From: CBDCGS01 sp965216915 | GTDB lineage: Bacteria; Pseudomonadota; Alphaproteobacteria; UBA828 | DNA: 64,000 bases | NCBI GenBank assembly: GCA_965216915.1 | Contig: CBDCGS010000011.1 | Location: forward strand, 1,674,001-1,738,000 | Direction of reading: 5' to 3' | Shown: piece after piece, positions 25,523 to 33,202 of the stretch | How positions within the stretch are numbered: position 1 is the stretch's first letter | Layout: each line of letters starts with the position of its first letter | Notes under the pieces: generated by a model | The model's database searches: none | Told to the model about the DNA's origin: nothing | What the model saw: only the letters and a program-made list of their open reading frames with translations | Translations under genes and position numbers: made by a program

Positions 25523-26382
25523 AAGCGATCGACATCGTGGTCAATCCGTACACGCCGCAAGAAGTGGAGAACGGCCAAACCGGGTTGGACAGCACCTTCC
25601 AGGACCAGATCCGCATGCCGGCGGAGATGCGCGGCGGCGTCACGGTCGACGACTACGTCAAGAAGATGGATCGTGCCGACATCGAGCTGTCGCTGATGAT
25701 CGCGGTGCGTGCGGGCGATCTTCGCCTCGCGGGCTCCTTCGAGATTTCCTACGAGCGTGTCCACGAAATCTGCCAGAGCCATCCGACGCGCTTCGCCGGT
25801 CTCGCGGGGGTCGATCCCTACCGCGGGATGCAGGGCTTGCGCGATCTGGAGACGGCGGTGCGCGACTACGGCTTCGTCGGCGCCCATCTCTACCCACACT
25901 GGTTCGAGCTCGCGCCCGATCACGCGAAGTACTACCCGTACTACGCGAAATGCTGTGAGCTCGACATCCCGATTATGATGCAAGTCGGCCACAGCCTGGT
26001 CTACACGCGTGAGCGACGGATGCGCAGCGTCGGACGGCCGATCTGCCTCGATCAGGTGGCCTGCGATTTTCCCGAGCTCAAGCTGCTCGGCATTCACATC
26101 GGCATCCCCTGGACCGATGAGATGATCTCGATGGCCTGGAAGCACGAGCACGTCTACATCGGCGTCGATGCCTACGCACCGCGCTATTGGCCGCCGCAGC
26201 TGATCCACTATCTCGACAGCTATGGCCGCACCAAAGTGCTGTTCGGCACGGATTGGCCGGTGATCGACCCCGAGCGCGCGGTGGCCGAGATTGCGGCTCT
26301 CGATATTCGCGCCGACTCGCGTCGGGCGCTGATGCGCGAGAACGCGCTCCGCGTGTTTAGGCTGCGGCAGGTGGCTCCCTAG
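25519..26382 (+). CDS. Amidohydrolase (ACMSD-like TIM barrel)
   Basis: The 287-residue protein belongs to the amidohydrolase_2 group: VGAHLYPHW near 120, MMQVGHS near 157, LLGIHIGIPW near 195 and the invariant FGTDWPV near 250. The N-terminal HxH that normally binds the metal after the first strand is absent (the strand reads IDIVVNPYT). Metal binding may therefore be altered, or only a mononuclear site remains. It is coupled by ATGA to the ATPase gene. The role would be hydrolysis or decarboxylation of the imported compound or its product. Its TAG stop lies in the CCTAGT hexamer at the edge of the IS481 remnant. Confidence 0.8.
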   Translation: MKAIDIVVNPYTPQEVENGQTGLDSTFQDQIRMPAEMRGGVTVDDYVKKMDRADIELSLMIAVRAGDLRLAGSFEISYERVHEICQSHPTRFAGLAGVDPYRGMQGLRDLETAVRDYGFVGAHLYPHWFELAPDHAKYYPYYAKCCELDIPIMMQVGHSLVYTRERRMRSVGRPICLDQVACDFPELKLLGIHIGIPWTDEMISMAWKHEHVYIGVDAYAPRYWPPQLIHYLDSYGRTKVLFGTDWPVIDPERAVAEIAALDIRADSRRALMRENALRVFRLRQVAP

Positions 26383-26383
26383 T

Positions 26384-26505
26384 TGTTTGGTCTCGGGACT
26401 TGATGGTGCGATCGTTTCGGAAGATTGGAAGGAGGCACTATGGGTCAAGTTCTTCACGGGAGCGCCAAGACGACGCACATGGTCCGAGCTGGAATACAGT
26501 GCTAC
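26384..26505 (+). mobile_element. IS481-family remnant (copy 2)
   Basis: From 26384 to about 26500 the sequence follows the remnant at 2105, including the AGGAGG ribosome site and an ATG at 26440 that encodes MGQVLHGSAKTTHMVRAGIQ. After that it runs directly into the upstream region of a lipoprotein gene. The preceding hexamer CCTAGT (26378-26383) fits the NCTAGN target of IS481. Only the left end survives. Its translated frame is fused in phase to the lipoprotein gene, which can mislead gene callers. Confidence 0.75.
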
Positions 26506-26547
26506 AGCCCATGCTCGCGCATCAGGCGGCGGGTCTTTCCAATCAAG

Positions 26548-27186
26548 ATGCGTCGAGCTGTCTTAATTTGCTTGATCTCTGCATTATTAGCGGCTTGCAC
26601 GACGGCATCTTTCAAGGCGGACATCACGCAGTTCCATGACCTCGACGCGATCGAATCCGAGCAGCGCTTCGTCATCAGACCGACGGACGATGCCAAGGAA
26701 TCCAGCCTCGAATTCGCGGCGCACGCCCGCCGGGTTGCGGTCGCACTCGAGCGCCACGGGTTTCGGCACGCCGATGACTTGTCGGAAAGCGACTTCGTGG
26801 TCTTTTTCGACTATGCCGTGGGCGCGGGCGAGGTCAGAACATATCCGGTTCCCGTCTACGGGTTCCGTCCGGATCGGTCGGTTGAGGTTCGCGGCGTCAC
26901 AAGTGAGGGTGAACGGTTCCGAGCGCGCTACACCGACACGGGCGGCTTTGAGCCCATTGGCGTCGTGCAACGGTCGGAGACGTTGTACCGCTGGAGTCTC
27001 GCGGTCGACATCGTCGACCGACCGGCTTGGCAGCAAGGCCGAACGGTCAGGCGATACGAGGCCCGCGTGATGAGCCAGGTTCGGGACGTCGCCTCGGCGA
27101 CCGTGGTGCCGCGCTTGATCGCTGCCTTGTTCCAAACGTTTCCAGGCGACGGCGAATCCGCAACCACCATCGAGCTTTCGCCGTAG
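26548..27186 (+). CDS. DUF4136-like lipoprotein
   Basis: The start at 26548 gives MRRAVLICLISALLAACTTA, a signal peptide with the lipobox LAAC. The frame is open further upstream only because of the IS remnant. The mature part of about 195 residues has the look of DUF4136 proteins (AVALERHGFRHADDLSESDF followed by a beta-rich region and a final helix near RLIAALFQTFPG). These are envelope lipoproteins of unknown function. It lies alone between the IS remnant and the convergent sensor kinase gene. No link to the cytochrome locus is evident. Confidence 0.75.
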   Translation: MRRAVLICLISALLAACTTASFKADITQFHDLDAIESEQRFVIRPTDDAKESSLEFAAHARRVAVALERHGFRHADDLSESDFVVFFDYAVGAGEVRTYPVPVYGFRPDRSVEVRGVTSEGERFRARYTDTGGFEPIGVVQRSETLYRWSLAVDIVDRPAWQQGRTVRRYEARVMSQVRDVASATVVPRLIAALFQTFPGDGESATTIELSP

Positions 27187-27201
27187 GCTGAAACGGCGTG
27201 C

Positions 27202-28674
27202 TCAGCTGTCCGTGGCGCGGAGTGCGTCGCGGTCCTTGTTCGCGAGCGGCAAGCGCATCATGAAGACCGCGCCGCCGCCGGGGGCATCACCAACATCAAT
27301 CGTGCCATCGCACGTCTCGGTGAAACGTTTGACGATCGCGAGGCCGAGGCCGGCGCCGGGACGGTCACCTTTTTCGGTGCGCCAGAAACGTTCGAAGATC
27401 CGACTCCGGTTCGCGAGCGGCACACCGGGCCCGGAATCGATCACACGCACCGCGCCGTCCGACCGAAGGTTCACCTCGACCGCGCCGTTGGGTGGGGAGT
27501 GTTGGATCGCATTCTTGATCAGGTTGCGCAGGGCTTTGACAAGATCGGGCCGGCTGCACCTGACCAGCAACGGTTCGTCGAGACCTGTCAGCGAGATCGT
27601 ATAGCCGCCGCTCCAGGCGAACGGCGCCATGTCCGCGATCACCTCTTCGCAGACCTCGTGAACATCGACGGTCGTCTCCGCCAGAGGCCCCCCGCCATCG
27701 AGCGACGCCAGTTCGAGAAGTTGAGTCACCGAGTCGGACATTCTCATGATGTCGGCGCGGATCTCGGCCGCGACCTCATCGTCCTTGAGCTTCTCCAGCG
27801 CGGCGTTGATCACGGCGAGGGGGGTCAGCAATTCGTGCGCGGCATCGGCGGTGAATTCGCGTTGCGCGATCAAGGCGTTGTCGAGCCTCTCAAGCGCCCC
27901 GTTCATCGCCTCGACCAGCGGCAATATTTCTCCAGGAATTCCTTGCACCGGCATGCGTCGGCTTGCCGAGTGCGGTCCGATCTCCATGGCTTTTCGCGAC
28001 GCGCGGTGCAGCGGCCTCACAGCCCGCCGCATCACATAGAGGGAGAGACTGCCGTAAAGCGCTACGAAGATGGCGGACAACGCCACAATCATCACCAGAA
28101 CCGCACGGTCCGCTCGATCGGTAATCTCGGTGACGTCCGAATAGATCTCGAACGCTCCGACGATCGCGGTGTTCGGATCGCCGATGGGGATATAGCTCTC
28201 GATGATATCGCGATCGAACAACTCACCCGAGAAGGCGCTAAAATTATCCCTTCGAGACAACTCGCTTTTCTCTTCGCCGAGCTTGATCAAACGGTCGAAG
28301 AAGAATCTATCTTTCTTAAGTTCGCCGATCTCGTCATGGACGGACGAATAGATCGTGCGCCCTTGCGCGTCATAGATCTTGATCTTGACGATATGAAGGT
28401 TCTGGGTGAGCGGCCCAAGCACGTCGTCATGCGCACGCACTTCCGGGCGCGCTTGCAGCGCCGCTCTATCCAATCCCTCGGTCGATTCGACGTAGGCGAC
28501 GAGGTCGACCCCGACCGCTTTCGAGAGCGTTTTCGCAAGCGCGATGTTGTGGTCCTCGGCGGCCTCCACGAGGTCCTCGACCGCATAGCTGCGGTAGATG
28601 ACCGCAACCGCAACCATTGCCAAGACAATCAAGATCGCGCTTGAAAGGGCGAGGTAGTGATAAATTCTGAGCAT
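27202..28674 (-). CDS. Membrane sensor histidine kinase
   Basis: The 490-residue kinase has a first membrane helix at about 7-28, a periplasmic sensor domain of some 160 residues (with KIKIYDAQGRTIYSSVHDEIG, PAS/Cache-like), a second helix near 190-215, a HAMP-like linker, and a HisKA box with the phospho-acceptor H280 in DAAHELLTPL. The ATPase domain has the N box NLIKNAIQHS, G1 DSGPGVP, F box RIFERFW and G2 GAGLGLAI. H-box residue Leu replaces the usual Arg of HELRTPL. No response regulator is adjacent; the OmpR-type regulator at 52176 is the only candidate in the window and lies at the other side of the cytochrome locus. It is the last gene of the minus-strand cytochrome arm. Confidence 0.9.
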   Translation of the reverse strand: MLRIYHYLALSSAILIVLAMVAVAVIYRSYAVEDLVEAAEDHNIALAKTLSKAVGVDLVAYVESTEGLDRAALQARPEVRAHDDVLGPLTQNLHIVKIKIYDAQGRTIYSSVHDEIGELKKDRFFFDRLIKLGEEKSELSRRDNFSAFSGELFDRDIIESYIPIGDPNTAIVGAFEIYSDVTEITDRADRAVLVMIVALSAIFVALYGSLSLYVMRRAVRPLHRASRKAMEIGPHSASRRMPVQGIPGEILPLVEAMNGALERLDNALIAQREFTADAAHELLTPLAVINAALEKLKDDEVAAEIRADIMRMSDSVTQLLELASLDGGGPLAETTVDVHEVCEEVIADMAPFAWSGGYTISLTGLDEPLLVRCSRPDLVKALRNLIKNAIQHSPPNGAVEVNLRSDGAVRVIDSGPGVPLANRSRIFERFWRTEKGDRPGAGLGLAIVKRFTETCDGTIDVGDAPGGGAVFMMRLPLANKDRDALRATDS

Positions 28675-28795
28675 TGCGTTACGAGCCCAGGCTTTCCTTT
28701 TCGAACATTTGGTCGCGAGCCGATACGATGAAAGACCTCATTTTGTCGATGTCGAGCGCGGTTCTTGCTGGATGACGGATTGCCGCGCGCATGGG

Positions 28796-29857
28796 TCATC
28801 GAGGTCCGGCTGTCACGAAGACTCGCCAGACATAGGCCGCGATGGCACGGGCCTGTTCGTCCGTGAGCGCTGAGCGAAATGCCGGCATCGACGTGCCCTC
28901 GCGTCCGTCGAGAATTGCCGCGGCGATGCCCGCGCGGTCGAGCCGTTGCTGGGCCGAGGCCGCCGTAAGATCTGGCGGATTTGGCCGAAGAAACGTGCCG
29001 ATCCAATTCTTGGCCGTGCCGTCGGCCGCGTGACAAATCGCGCAGTTTTCTTGATAGAGGGTTTCACCCAGTCGCTCGCGGGGCGTCGCCGATAGGAGGT
29101 GAGGCGCGATGTCGTGCGGCCCGACCTCGTCGTCGTAATAGGCGCGGTCATATTCCTCGTCATGATGATGATCCTCATCATCTTCCTCATGATGACCATG
29201 ATCGCTGTGGCTGGTTTGCGGGTGTTCCTCGTGCGCCGTCGCGACCGCAGCGGACGTCGTCGTACGCGTATCGCTCTTGTGCTGAGAGTGTTCGACCTCA
29301 CCGGTCGATGCCCAACCCGCGTCGCTCTCACTGCGCCCGTCATGACAAACAATGCATGCGCGCCGGAAAATCTGAAGCCCGAGATGTTGGTCCCTCGTGA
29401 GTTGCTTGGCATCGGTGTCGACCGGGATGCTGCCGCGCACAAACGGAAAGGCCCGACCGTTGCGTTTCGCGTGATCCGGCCATCCATTCTGGGCCGTGTG
29501 ATAGGCGGTGTTCCGTCCGCGGCACCGTATGAATGCGTCCTCGACGAAATCGGCGACCGCTTCTATGTCCGTTTCACTGAGCACCCCGACGAAGCTCGGC
29601 ATCGCGCTGCCCGGCGACCCGTCCCGCACGGTCTGCCCGATGGTTTCGGCGGTGAGGTGCAGGGCGCGTGTCAGATCAAGCGGCCGCGGTCGCAGGTAGG
29701 TTGCCGCCGCGGTGCGGCCGTCGCCGCCGTACCCATGGCAAAAATAGCAATGCTTGTTGTAGACGACGCGACCCGCGTCATGCCGCGGCGTCTCAGGTTC
29801 AGCGCAGCTTAGCGCGACTGTTTTTTTTTCTGATCGTGCGGTGTTTGGCGCGTCCAC
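28796..29857 (-). CDS. Triheme c-type cytochrome with His/Asp-rich linker, possible frameshift partner
   Basis: Three CXXCH motifs (CYFCH, CIVCH, CAICH) define mono-heme cytochrome c domains, the first and third with downstream Met candidates (SAMPSF, TSMPAF). Between the second and third lies a 50-residue stretch very rich in His, Asp and Glu. From the GTG at 29857 it has 353 residues but no signal peptide, although heme attachment requires export. The start overlaps the preceding cytochrome gene by 49 bases. A nine-A run in the overlap would let a -1 slip fuse the two proteins into a six-heme chain. So this may not be a separate gene at all; a sequencing or assembly error in the homopolymer is the alternative. 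Confidence 0.75.
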   Translation of the reverse strand: MDAPNTARSEKKTVALSCAEPETPRHDAGRVVYNKHCYFCHGYGGDGRTAAATYLRPRPLDLTRALHLTAETIGQTVRDGSPGSAMPSFVGVLSETDIEAVADFVEDAFIRCRGRNTAYHTAQNGWPDHAKRNGRAFPFVRGSIPVDTDAKQLTRDQHLGLQIFRRACIVCHDGRSESDAGWASTGEVEHSQHKSDTRTTTSAAVATAHEEHPQTSHSDHGHHEEDDEDHHHDEEYDRAYYDDEVGPHDIAPHLLSATPRERLGETLYQENCAICHAADGTAKNWIGTFLRPNPPDLTAASAQQRLDRAGIAAAILDGREGTSMPAFRSALTDEQARAIAAYVWRVFVTAGPR

Positions 29858-30924
29858 TCGATCGATTGCGCGCCGTTGCCAGGTTCCGAAGCGGCTGCTT
29901 CGACGATGAATGCCTGAAACACGTATTCGGCCACATCGGCGATCGTCTGCGCCGGGATGACCTTGGACCAGGCGGACATCTCGGTTCTCGGAATACCATC
30001 CGCGATCGCCTCGAAAAGATGCGGCCGATTCAGTTCGGCGCGCGCCGGCGGGCTGGTGAAATCGCGCGGCTTTCTCGTCATGAAGTATGCGCGGCGGCCC
30101 TCACCATCGCCGGTGATGCCGTGGCACTCGGCGCAATTCCGATCGTAGAACGCCTGTCCGCGCGCGAAATCGCCGATCAGGCCAAGTTGGAAGGGCGCCT
30201 CCAGCTCGAAATCGTCTCCGGCGCCGTGGTCGTGGTGCGCATGCCCACCATGCCCGCCCGCCTGTCCGGCATCGTCGGCGGTCTGAGTGGGATCTTCGTG
30301 GCGCATGAAGGCCACGCGGACATAGTCGACCACGGACATGATTTCCGACGGCGAGAGCTGACTTGCGAAGGGCATCATGGCCGTTCCCTCGACCCCACGC
30401 GACACGGACAAGACCATCCGTGCTCGACTGAGGTCGTCGGGGCTCAGCTTGGTGAAATCGAGAGGGGGCGGGTTCAGACTGTTCCGCGCCAATGACGCGC
30501 CATCTCCCTTTTCACCATGACAAACGCTGCACGTTCGCGCGTAGATATGTCGGCCGGTGCTTGCATCCGAGTCGGAGGTCGGGAGCATGAGCGCCTCACG
30601 AATGTAGTCGACTACGTCGTCGAGCTCGCGCGCATCGAGTTCGCTCGTCCAGCCGGCGCTGATGGCGGCATCATGACCGTGCAATGCCACCGCACGCATC
30701 CCCTCCTGTGTCAGGCGGACCGTTGCCTCCGGCGTGCTGAAATCGCTTGCGACGGTTGCTCCCGTGCCGTCGGCGCCATGGCAAGCAGCGCAATGTCGCA
30801 AGTAGTTCTCGCGCGCCGAGGGCTGCCAACTCTCCTCCGCATGCGCCGGTCGTTCGGATTGGGCCATGGCCGACAGGCAAATGGCGCCCACCGTGGCCAC
30901 GAGGACTGTTCTCAAGACCAGCAT
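29809..30924 (-). CDS. Triheme c-type cytochrome with His-rich linker
   Basis: From the ATG at 30924 (GAGG site just upstream) the protein has 371 residues. A signal peptide (hydrophobic to about 20, PAHAEE site) is followed by three cytochrome c domains with CAACH, CSVCH and CAECH. Met candidates lie in TAMMPF and in the region after the third heme. A short His/Gly linker (GGHGGHAHHDHGAGDD) separates heme domains two and three, echoing the linker of the next gene. It should be a periplasmic electron carrier. It follows the heptaheme gene by 142 bases and overlaps the next cytochrome gene. The C-terminus ends in a Lys run produced by the A9 tract. Confidence 0.85.
   Translation of the reverse strand: MLVLRTVLVATVGAICLSAMAQSERPAHAEESWQPSARENYLRHCAACHGADGTGATVASDFSTPEATVRLTQEGMRAVALHGHDAAISAGWTSELDARELDDVVDYIREALMLPTSDSDASTGRHIYARTCSVCHGEKGDGASLARNSLNPPPLDFTKLSPDDLSRARMVLSVSRGVEGTAMMPFASQLSPSEIMSVVDYVRVAFMRHEDPTQTADDAGQAGGHGGHAHHDHGAGDDFELEAPFQLGLIGDFARGQAFYDRNCAECHGITGDGEGRRAYFMTRKPRDFTSPPARAELNRPHLFEAIADGIPRTEMSAWSKVIPAQTIADVAEYVFQAFIVEAAASEPGNGAQSIEWTRQTPHDQKKKQSR
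29821..29829 (-). other. A9 slippery run in the cytochrome overlap
   Basis: On the minus strand CAG is followed by nine A residues and then CAG. In the upstream gene's frame the heptamer reads A AAA AAA, the classical -1 slip geometry. A -1 shift enters the frame of the downstream cytochrome, while the zero frame stops 12 bases after the run. It is the only homopolymer of this length I noticed in a coding region here. Confidence 0.55.
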
Positions 30925-31066
30925 CACCTCGCCCCCGTCGCCACTCGAAAAGATCTTCCACACCCAACGTCTCCACAACAAAGATGCCCGGTCGTGGACT
31001 TGTCAAGGGTATGGGTGCGGCGGGCCCCCGGACCTCAAAGGACGGCGAAAGCGGTCGAGGCTTCGG

Positions 31067-31945
31067 TTAGAGCGCGTGGCACTTGGCGCAGAGCCCGTCT
31101 CGATCGCGCGGCACGCGGCCATGCTCGCGGCTGTAGGGCTCATGACAGGAAACACAGCTCACCCGACCATCGGGTAGCAATATCTGCCCGGAGACATCGC
31201 GCTGGGAGCGATAACCGCCATAACGGACCGCCTCCGCGTACCGGCTGCCCACGGGGTGGTTGATCGCGCCAAAGCCAGATTCAAAGGACGATGTCCAAGA
31301 ACCGAGGGGGCCCCGTGGCGTGGCGTTTTCGCTATGGCAGGTCATGCAGCGGATCGAAAACGCGTCCATATCCCTCGGGTGGGCCTGCGCGGCGTCGAGA
31401 TGGCCGGAGCGGAATAGCGAAAGGCCGCGATCGGCCATGGCTTCGAAGAACGCGGGTTCGTGACAGGAGATGCAGAAAGCCGCGTGATCTGTCGACGCGT
31501 TGCGAAGGCCGGAACGCTCGCCGTGGAGATCGTGACAGGTGCTGCAGGTCATGCGGTTTTGACCGTCCAGGGGAAAGCCATGCGGGAGCGGCCTCTGTGG
31601 TGCAAACCCAACCGGATGGCTGGCGCGGACCGCCCGCTCGTGGCACGAAATACAACGCCCGGTGTCGCTCCCGACGCGTATTTGAGACTCGCCGCCAAGG
31701 GGAACCGTTCCGCCGTGGCAGCTCTCGCACGGGAGGTGGTCGTGCCGAGCCGCTGCCGGGGTACCGCGCGAGGCGCGCTGGTCGGTGCCAGGATCGGCAA
31801 AGGTGAACGCCGCCTGCGTCGGCAGAACGATGAGCGCCCCTAGGCTCAGTCCAAGGATCATGATGCGGCGGACACGCGAAAGCGGGCCAGGCCGTCGCGC
31901 GCCCGAGCCTTTGGGGTTCAATGCGGGGGAGCCGCCGCCTGCCAT
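31067..31945 (-). CDS. Heptaheme c-type cytochrome, doubled-CXXCH type
   Basis: The 292-residue protein has seven heme motifs: CESCH, CISCH, CSTCH, CISCH, CMTCH, CVSCH and CAKCH. They are spaced as in doubled-CXXCH (NrfB/cytochrome c3-like) proteins, with extra histidines such as SHPVGF, LPHGF and INHPVG as likely distal ligands. A membrane-spanning signal segment lies at about 28-47. The ATG at 31945 lacks a clear ribosome site; an ATG at 31861, directly before the hydrophobic segment, is also possible. It would be a periplasmic multiheme wire. It lies 87 bases after the FNR-type regulator gene on the same strand. Confidence 0.85.
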   Translation of the reverse strand: MAGGGSPALNPKGSGARRPGPLSRVRRIMILGLSLGALIVLPTQAAFTFADPGTDQRASRGTPAAARHDHLPCESCHGGTVPLGGESQIRVGSDTGRCISCHERAVRASHPVGFAPQRPLPHGFPLDGQNRMTCSTCHDLHGERSGLRNASTDHAAFCISCHEPAFFEAMADRGLSLFRSGHLDAAQAHPRDMDAFSIRCMTCHSENATPRGPLGSWTSSFESGFGAINHPVGSRYAEAVRYGGYRSQRDVSGQILLPDGRVSCVSCHEPYSREHGRVPRDRDGLCAKCHAL

Positions 31946-32032
31946 CGTCGCCGTCGTGGTGGTTCGATGGGAAGATTGCGCTAGTGAGTTGAAAAAACGG
32001 TAAAAATAGAGCTCGCGCGAGTGTCCCGCCCG

Positions 32033-32800
32033 CTAGAGACCAAGCGCGATCCTTCCCTCATGCGGTCTTTCTACGCCGGCCAGCAGCATGAGAGCCGCCG
32101 TGTTTTTGAGCACGATCGATTTCGGCTTTTCCAGCTCTACCCAGCCTCTTTTGTTGAATTGAGAGAGCACGCGGCTGACCGTCTCGATGCTGAGACCGAG
32201 ATAGTCGGCGATGTCGCCGCGCAACATCGGGAGATGGAGCGGCGAGCCGCCGTCGTCCGTTGGCTGCAAGCGGGCGTAGACCTCGAGCAGGAAGGCCGCC
32301 ACGCGCTCCGCCGCGGTGCGCCGCGCGAGCAGCGCCATGTGGTCGTACTGAGCCTCGATTTCGTCGGAGGCGACGACCAAGAGTTGGATGCCGAAATCCG
32401 GATGACGCTCCAGAAATTCAGCAAAGCGGCTGCGGTCGAACGCGCATGTCTCGAGATCGGTGAGCGCCTCGGCGGTGCAGTAGGCGTCCTCGGAGCTTTT
32501 CAAGCTGCCCAGGATATCACCCGGACCGAGAAAACCGACGATCTGCCTCTGGCCGTTTCCGATGATGTGGTACAACTTGACCACTCCAGTTTTGATTATT
32601 TGGATCTTGGCAAATGATTCGCCCTGCTTATTGATTAGCGTCCTGGAAGGATATTTTCGAGATACGGCAATAGACTGAAGTTTCTCTATTTTCGATTGAT
32701 CGAGAGCGCCGCATAGACGGTTGCCATGCACCGCACAGCACCGGCAACGGACCCAGAATTCGGAGGCGTTCTGTTCGGTTGGCACACGGTTTTTCGACAT
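32033..32800 (-). CDS. fnrL: FNR/FnrL-type oxygen-sensing regulator
   Basis: The 255-residue Crp/Fnr protein has the N-terminal cysteine set C19-x2-C22-x7-C30 plus C118 (DLETCAF), as expected for a [4Fe-4S] oxygen sensor of the alphaproteobacterial FnrL type. The beta-roll follows, then the dimer helix, then the helix-turn-helix LGLSIETVSRVLSQF, whose E..SR residues read TTGAT half-sites. It should activate or repress genes when oxygen is absent. Three near-perfect FNR boxes in this window lie before the NHL lipoprotein, the first tetraheme cytochrome and the hemA gene, so it is probably the master switch of the cytochrome locus. The protein has a Cys-rich tail start (VRCRCCAVHG) with one additional Cys. 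Confidence 0.9.
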   Translation of the reverse strand: MSKNRVPTEQNASEFWVRCRCCAVHGNRLCGALDQSKIEKLQSIAVSRKYPSRTLINKQGESFAKIQIIKTGVVKLYHIIGNGQRQIVGFLGPGDILGSLKSSEDAYCTAEALTDLETCAFDRSRFAEFLERHPDFGIQLLVVASDEIEAQYDHMALLARRTAAERVAAFLLEVYARLQPTDDGGSPLHLPMLRGDIADYLGLSIETVSRVLSQFNKRGWVELEKPKSIVLKNTAALMLLAGVERPHEGRIALGL

Positions 32801-33202
32801 ACAAAAACAGCATTTCCGTTTCGCGACCTGTTTGGCCGCCTTCGGCGCTTCGCCGCCGAGACGACAAAGGGCGCGGGGTGTTCTTCAGATTATTCCGATC
32901 CGGGCACTCTTGTTATGCATTATTTGCGCTGTCTATTGACTCTTCTCTTTGCATTGTTTGCCGGCTCGCGCAGAATCCGTCGAACCGAGGGGGCGTCCTC
33001 TGGCGGCCAATCGGCCTTGCCGGCCTCCCGAATCTCTCGTCACGCGCTCGCCCTCCGATCGGTGGTTTATCCGGATCGTGCTGGCACAAATGCCACATGG
33101 TCCAGTATTTTCCTTGATCCAGATCATTGAAACCGGCGCGATCCAGTGCAACCAGTCCAGGCCAGGAGCGGCCGAGAGCTGTGGTCTGACAGGAGACACG
33201 CG
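32801..33202. other. 402-base gap between regulator and first plus-strand cytochrome-locus gene
   Basis: I find no credible gene here; frames on either strand give no domain or signal. It is AT-richer than its surroundings near 32890-32960. It contains TTGACT at 32936 followed by AT-rich bases, which could be a promoter, and an FNR box at 33114. AGGAG at 33191 belongs to the NHL gene. Confidence 0.4.
33114..33127 (+). promoter_or_regulatory. FNR box upstream of NHL lipoprotein gene
   Basis: TTGATCCAGATCAT matches TTGAT-N4-ATCAA at nine of ten defined bases. It ends 75 bases before the GTG start at 33203, a distance suited to activation around -40 of a short-leader transcript. Confidence 0.7.
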
